From positions 20,001-84,000 of the forward strand of contig JAWQFJ010020122.1 of the NCBI GenBank assembly GCA_034096865.1: a stretch of 64,000 bases of DNA. Direction: 5' to 3'. The first letter of the stretch is position 1; the number at the start of each line of letters is the position of its first letter. The translations under genes were made by a program, and so were the position numbers. Positions 32,301-39,067 of this stretch are shown in pieces. This DNA is from Theodoxus fluviatilis (Eukaryota > Mollusca > Gastropoda > Cycloneritida > Neritidae). The notes beneath the pieces were generated by a model. It was not told the origin of the DNA and ran no database searches. It was given only the letters and a program-made list of their open reading frames with translations.

Positions 32301-35300
32301 TCACGTCCGTCCAGTGCAAAGTGGCTTCCCGGAACCACTCCCCCAGAGCTACCACCTGATCAAAATCTGAGCAGTCGAAGACCCGGCTGGCAAGTTGCCT
32401 CTGAAGGGGTCTTTTGGCGGCCCGTGCCAAAGGCAACAGGGTAGCCATCGACTCCATCTTGCCAAGCAAGGAGAGAAGAGTACGATAGGGAGCACTCTCC
32501 ACACCACGTAAGTGAGAGAGTAGATCTACCAACGATTGCAACCTGTCCTGTGCATCACGTACCGATCTGGAAGACTCCATCTTAAAAAGGCATCTCGCAA
32601 ACAGACCTGTTTAACCGAGATAGGTCTAGAACCGGGCGAAACCCACCAGAATGTTTCGCAACCGCGAAAATTCTGGAGTAAAACCCTGGTGAACCAAGAG
32701 ACACCTCCTGAACAACTTGCTTGTCTAGAAGAGAAGCGACCTCCTCTTCCAACACCTTTACGTTCTCAGGGTTAAAGGGTTCAGGAAAAGCAAGAGGCTC
32801 ACGTGACAGGCTCGGGGTGGTGGTGTGTGTGTGTGTGTGTGTGGTGAACGGAATTTTATACCCATCCCTCACCATCCTCAGACTAGCGCTGTCATGGATA
32901 TGCTGACGCCAAACAGCAAAAGCCCGTTTCAGAGCGTCTGCGCGCGTAGGAGTGGAACGAAGTCAGCGATGCAGAACACAGTGAAGCCGGAGGGCCGAGC
33001 TTCCCGACCGCCGGGGTAGACCGGAATTGGTCGACCGCCGGGGTTGGAAAGCAGTACGCTGACCGGTACGTACAGGCAAGCCTGCCTCGTGACCCATTGC
33101 AATGCCCTGCTTGCCGTACCGCCTCGCTCAACCTCCCGGGAGCCCTGAGAAGATGCACATCGGAGAGCCCACGAAGACAGACGGCTCGCTGACTGGACCC
33201 CTCGGACATTCCTGCCGAGCGTCCCGTCGCAAAGCTCTGCCTCAGTCTAGCCGCATCGCTCAACCTCTCGGGAGCACGGAGAATGTGCCGTCGCGCCCCG
33301 CCCACCCTTGCGGGAGCTCTCAGACTGCACACATGAAAAGGCCGACCCGCAGCCGAGCCAAGCGGTTCCTCACAGAGAGTGTTCACAGACAGAGAGCGAT
33401 AGGAGCGTTGGTCGGCCGACCCAACGTCCCATCCCTCTTCCGCAGCCGCATTGGAACCATGGCCCGAAAACCGAGCGTGCCAACTGGCTGGGCTCTGACT
33501 CGGTCATTCTAGACCCGCCTCCCCGCAGGGAGAAACACAGTCGACGACCACGGAGTCAGGGGAGAAAACAGACCCGGAGCGTGACCGACGCCCCTCCCCC
33601 CCCCGCCCGCGGGAGAACGTGGCCCACGATCCGTAGAACGATGGTGCCGACATTCAGGGGAGGTGCGCCGGCCCGAGGCCCCTGACCCCCGGAGAGAACC
33701 GCAACCGATCGACCGCTGGGGTCGGAAGGCAGAATGCTGACTAGCACGTACAGGCAAACCTGCCACGTGATCTGTCGCAACTACCTGCACGCGTTGTGCC
33801 GCCTGGCCACACAAACACACACACACACCCCGGAGCACGGAGATGGTGCACATGCCTGTGCCGCACTGCCCGACCTTGTGGAAGCGCAGGGACGGGTCAC
33901 ATGAGAATGCACAGGAAGGTAGGCTGCGTGCTGACCGGCCCGAACGGACATGTCTGCTGAGCGTCCGGTAGCAACGCTGTGGCGTTAGGAAACCGTAGGG
34001 CTCAAACGTGCGGGAACACGGTGAATGCACTGCACCGCCCCGCTCGACCTTTCGGAAGCGCAGGGGTGGGGCACATGGGATCGCACGGGAAGGAGGGCGG
34101 CGTGCGGACCGGCCCGAACGGATAATTCTGCTGAGCGTCCCGTAGCAACGCTGTGGCATTGGGAAACCGTAGGGCTCAAATGTTCGGGAACATGGGGAAT
34201 GTGCCGCACTGCCCCGCGCGACCTTTCGGAAGCGCAGGGGCGGGGCACATGGGATCGCAAGGAAAGGGAGGCGGCGTGCTGACCAGACCAAACAGTGTCT
34301 GCTGAACGGCCGGTAGCAATGCTCTGCCGTGGTCTAACCGCAGAGCTCGACCTTTCGGGAGCGCGGGACCACCTTCCGTATGTGTGTCGAACCGCATCAC
34401 CTTTTCGAGACCGCGGGAACTGGCCACCGCTGATCGCACGATACGTACCTGCCCGAGTCGACTGACTCGCGCACCCGCCCAGGAGAACGGGAATTAAAAC
34501 CAGAACTCCGTGCAAGGCAGGTCTCGACCCGCCGGAAGGGACGGGAGAGGAGATGTCAGAAAACTCCTGTCTCACTTGAACAGGGAGACAGTGCGAGAGG
34601 GGAGAGGCCGAGAGCCGAAGAACCCCGGGGCCTCACTCCTAGGTTCCGACCCCGACCAAAGCACAGAGGACGGTAGCTCCAAAGTCTCCCGAGAAGCGGA
34701 CGACGCGCAAAACGCAGTCGGTCGCCCCAAGGCAGACTGAGAAGCAGCAAGCAAAGACGCGGACGCCAATTCTAACCAAAACGACGGGTTAGAAAACCCG
34801 GCCGACCCTACCGCACCAGCAGAAAGAGCAAACGCTGGCCCAGCCGCAGGGTCCACCGTCGAAACAGACCAAGTGGTGGGAAGAGCAAAAGCAGCGTGTG
34901 AAGAACGTAATTCCGCAGCTCCGCCTGTGGTCACAGGTAAACAAGCAGGAGCATGCGAAAACGACCTACACGCGGACGACGAAGAAGGAGGCAGAGAAGA
35001 AGCACTCGTTCGTTGTGTGAGAACTCCCCTCTACCCCCGACCTCGCTGCACCGTCGTGTCGACGCCATTACCCCGAACGCCTCGAACACGAACAGCGTTG
35101 GAGAGGTCTGCCATTACAGGAGCACGGTCTAGCGACAGCGACCGACACCTAGTAAGGGCGAACCACACAGCTACAAAAGCGAATGCGAAGACAAGCAAAC
35201 AAGCAAAAAACACCAGCAAGTCGTCGCCAGTACCGACACGAGCAACAACCCGCCAACGCAACAGAAAACACCGGCGCGCGCACTCAATGTACCAAGCGAA

Positions 35301-38188
35301 CAATATTCTCAAACGCACAACAACAAGCGTCAGAAACTGACGCAAAAACAGCGGCACTGCCGCATACTTCCCTCAAGCTGTCAGCGAAGGGGAAACTGCA
35401 AACACTTTACAGCCACACGAAGTAGACTGGAGGTTAATCCAAGCACGAGTAATCCACGTGCCAGCGAAACGCGACAGCGGTTCGAAAAGAGTCAAAGAGG
35501 GTGAAACGTGGCTGTCTGCTAGCTTTATAGACATTGCAGGCACGAGGCATTAGGAGTTACCTCCCTTTGCCCACGGGCTTCCAAGCTATGTCTCAAGCAA
35601 TCGGATTGACCGATGCAGGCAGCCACGTGTGGGCAAGAATTATGCAAATTCTTTTTTCGAGGTTGAAAGGTCATATATATCTCTGGTTGTCTACTGGTCA
35701 GTATGGAGGGAAAACAATTAATTTTAACATACAACTTTTCCTCCTTCTTCAGTCTTGCACTATGAAAGCTTGTCTTTTCTTCACTGCGAATGTTTGTGGA
35801 GTTTCATAGGTGAGACTGAAATAGATTCCCCATGAGAAGCTACATGTGACCAGGCTGCTGGGTAAATCTTGCAGGACATTTTTCAAACATGCTGACGTCA
35901 TTTTTTGTATACATGATTACATCAATCCCAGTGAGTAGGGCCTAAAACAACCTATACCAAACCTAATGTTTGATTTTACAGTTGTTCTAGATTTTGCAAC
36001 CTCATGACAGCTTTGGCACCAATGGCTGTTTTCTCCATTCAGAACAATGAGCTTGACTTAGAAATGTCAAGAGAGCCCACACAATCACTCAGACCTGCCA
36101 ACCCACCATCATGCCAAAGAGTAGCATCCAGAGCTATTTGGAGTAGCATTGAAGGAATAGGCGTAGCGGGGGTGGGGGGTGGGGAGAGATAAAGCTGTGA
36201 GGTTGGCGTGATAAGCTGACCCGGTGGCATGAAAGCGGGGGGGGGGGGGGGGAGATAAGGCTGTGAAGGCGGCGTGATAAGCTGCACTGGCGGCGTGAAA
36301 GCGGGGGGGGGGGGGATTCTCCATCGCGGTCAAAAGTTCAAGAACGCGGGAAAAGCGTAGTTTTTATGGACAAGCGTAGCAGCGTAGCAAGCATGTCGAA
36401 AGCGTAGCAGGTCTGATCACTGGTGGCAAGGGGTGGTATGGGAAACTTTGAACACCCCTGATAAGGCCATTTATCATGAAAAATCTCGAGTTGGTCAAAG
36501 TGAGAGAAAGTCAAGTTTCCATCTCCCAAGTTATTTGCCTTTTCCAAATCGATAGAAAGAAGCTGTGCGTCTATTCTAATGAGTATCCTGAATCCCCAGG
36601 GGGTTGGTGAATGGAATTTTTTTGGAGATATGAAATAAAGCAGCCCACCTTTTTTACCAGGCTTGAGGTCCCCACCAGCATCATAGTATTCTCTGATGCT
36701 GACCATCACTTTTCCACGAAACTCACTGACGGTAGCATAGCGATTTCGTGACAGCTGGAACAGACAACCAACAGTGAAAACATTCCATTTTTCTCCAGAA
36801 AAAGTAGATATCCGAGTATGTATCCTCATTTTCATTTTCAACGAATGTGATAGAACGGTAAGAAATTATAAGCAGGAATCTTTAGGTTGTCCAAACTTTG
36901 TTCCCACATCCTCTAAAATTAATCAGTGACAACAAAAGCAAATTAAAAGGAGTTGTGCCTGAATTAAAATAATCAAACAATCAACACAGCAACCAACTGT
37001 ATTCCTCATGCATTACATTTCTCCTTACACTGTTGCAAACTAGTTACAGCTCAGTATCACTCTTCACCTTTGCTGTGGATGAGAAATAGACACAGCCTGA
37101 ACCACACAGAGTGCATAGTTCCAACAACAAACAACACATTAATTCAGCACCGTCGTGTACCAGTATTACATAACTGCTGGGTTGTGGAGTTTACCCCTAG
37201 ACAATAACGACCCATAATTGGAAATAAGTCGCTGGTAGCTAACTCGTAACAATGATGATGATGATGATGATGATGATAATGATGATGATGATGATAATGA
37301 TGATAATAATGATGACAAGAAAGTTGTGGTTAGAGTAACCTGACATACCCTCTTTTTTTCCCTGCCGATCCTGAACTTTTAAAAAATCACATTAAAAAGG
37401 AAGGAAAAGAAAAGAAAAGACAGAAATTGACGGTAAAGAATGAACTGCATACTATTCCATCTTCCCTGCCCGATGAGCATACAGGGAATCACTATTTAAG
37501 TTTTTCTTTTAGGGTTCTCGGCACACTACAAATGAGGAGGCTTGACCTTGCACGTGCCCACCATGCATTTTGCCTGATGAGATGTTGAGAAGTGAATTTC
37601 TCTCATCGCCGACCTGTTATCTTCACCCACCAGTCTCTCCTCACTACGGCCAGATGAGGGAGTGTTACTCCGAAAGCTTGCCAGCCAAACAACTTTCTTC
37701 CCAGCCACAGCTCTTGCAGCCGCTCTCAGCAGCCACAGCCCCCGCTGTCTGCGCCACAGCCACCACTTGGAACCACTACCCGCAGTCGCTAGTCACAGAC
37801 CTGCTGCAGCAGCCAGTCCCGCCAGGCATGACGACTCCAACCAGGAGCTCACACCTGACGGCCAATGCTCACGAGACATGAAAATCAAACGGCCCTTTTC
37901 AGGGCCAAAAGATTTAAGAAAGAAAGAATACAATTAGTCGGAATCATTGTCCTGACTTGGCTTTCACTTTTGTCAGTCCAACCCTGGCAACCACCCTCTT
38001 TTTAAGTTTTGTAATGGGTTTTCTGTGAAAGGAAGTTTGGCTGGTGTTCAATCTGGCCTCTTTTACTAAAGAAATTACTCATTAAAAAAATTAACAAAAA
38101 GGACTAATTTAAAAGTTCAGGCTGTCCTACTGACCCTATTTTGGGGGGCCATGTTATCTTAACCACAACTATTTTGGGGGGGAGGGCC

Positions 38189-38255
<67 letters not shown>

Positions 38256-38256
38256 A

Positions 38257-38292
<36 letters not shown>

Positions 38293-38986
38293 GGGCCAAA
38301 AAAAAAAATGGTGTGGTTACGTAACCCGACCTACCCTATTCTGGGGCGCCGACCCTACATCTTTTTATTGAAAATGTTGAAGTTTTTTTTAAATATCAAA
38401 GTTGTGGGTTGAGGGAGGATCGATCGTTCAGTCTCAGGAAACAACCTGTGTAGTTACAGACGACGCAGGGCGCAAAGGGAAGTAACTTACCACGTTCCTC
38501 AAGCCTCGTTCTGAAAACAAACAAAAATGGCGTGCCGCGATCGTTTGGTAGCGACTGTTACCTCAAAATGTGACCATCAAGACAGCAATAAGCAGATTTC
38601 CGCATATCCAGAGACGGCATCGATGATGGAAGTTTTTCTAAACATTCATCCCGAAATGAACATGAAAAAAATATGGGGTGGTCGCTCGTGGCTACGGTGA
38701 TGCAGAGCTGCCAACCCACCATCATGCCAAAGACTGAAAGAGTAGCAACTAGCATCCAGAGCTTTTTGGAGTAGCATTTAAGAAATAGGCGTAGCACACA
38801 CGCACAAGAAGGAAAATGGCGATGTTTGCGCGAGGGGGGGGGGGGGGGCTGTCAAGTCGCTGAGCGCTGAGCCGCCAACGTGAAGCGGGGGGGGGGGGGG
38901 GGGGGGGGGGGGGGGTGTTCTGCGTGACGGTCAAAAGTTCAGTTCGACGCTCAGCGCTGAACCGCCAGCATAAACTATGATAAAGC

Positions 38987-39067
<81 letters not shown>

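Larger units (their letters stand above)
30691..35715 (-). mobile_element. DIRS-type tyrosine recombinase retroelement
   Basis: A 5.0-kb element with 33-bp identical inverted ends (GTTTTCCCTCCATACTGACC... at 30691 and the complement ending at 35715). Read on the minus strand the order is: promoter-bearing end with TATAAA at 35529-35524, a degraded GC-rich gag-like region (about 35.1-33.0 kb), an RT fragment (32.9-32.58 kb), RNase H (32.58-32.0 kb), a conserved LADHLSRRDQ / VDLFATRFN region (31.97-31.66 kb), and a tyrosine recombinase ending at 30864. Inverted termini plus a YR instead of an integrase define DIRS-like elements. It carries frameshifts and lacks the RT palm, so it is not autonomous. 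Confidence 0.85.

Noticed and set aside
37567..37940. Plus-strand ORF of 103 aa (MPDEMLRSEF...) as a gene
   Set aside because: No homology recognised, two overlapping frames open, no splice support. It lies within SUB1 intron 2 near MITE DNA.
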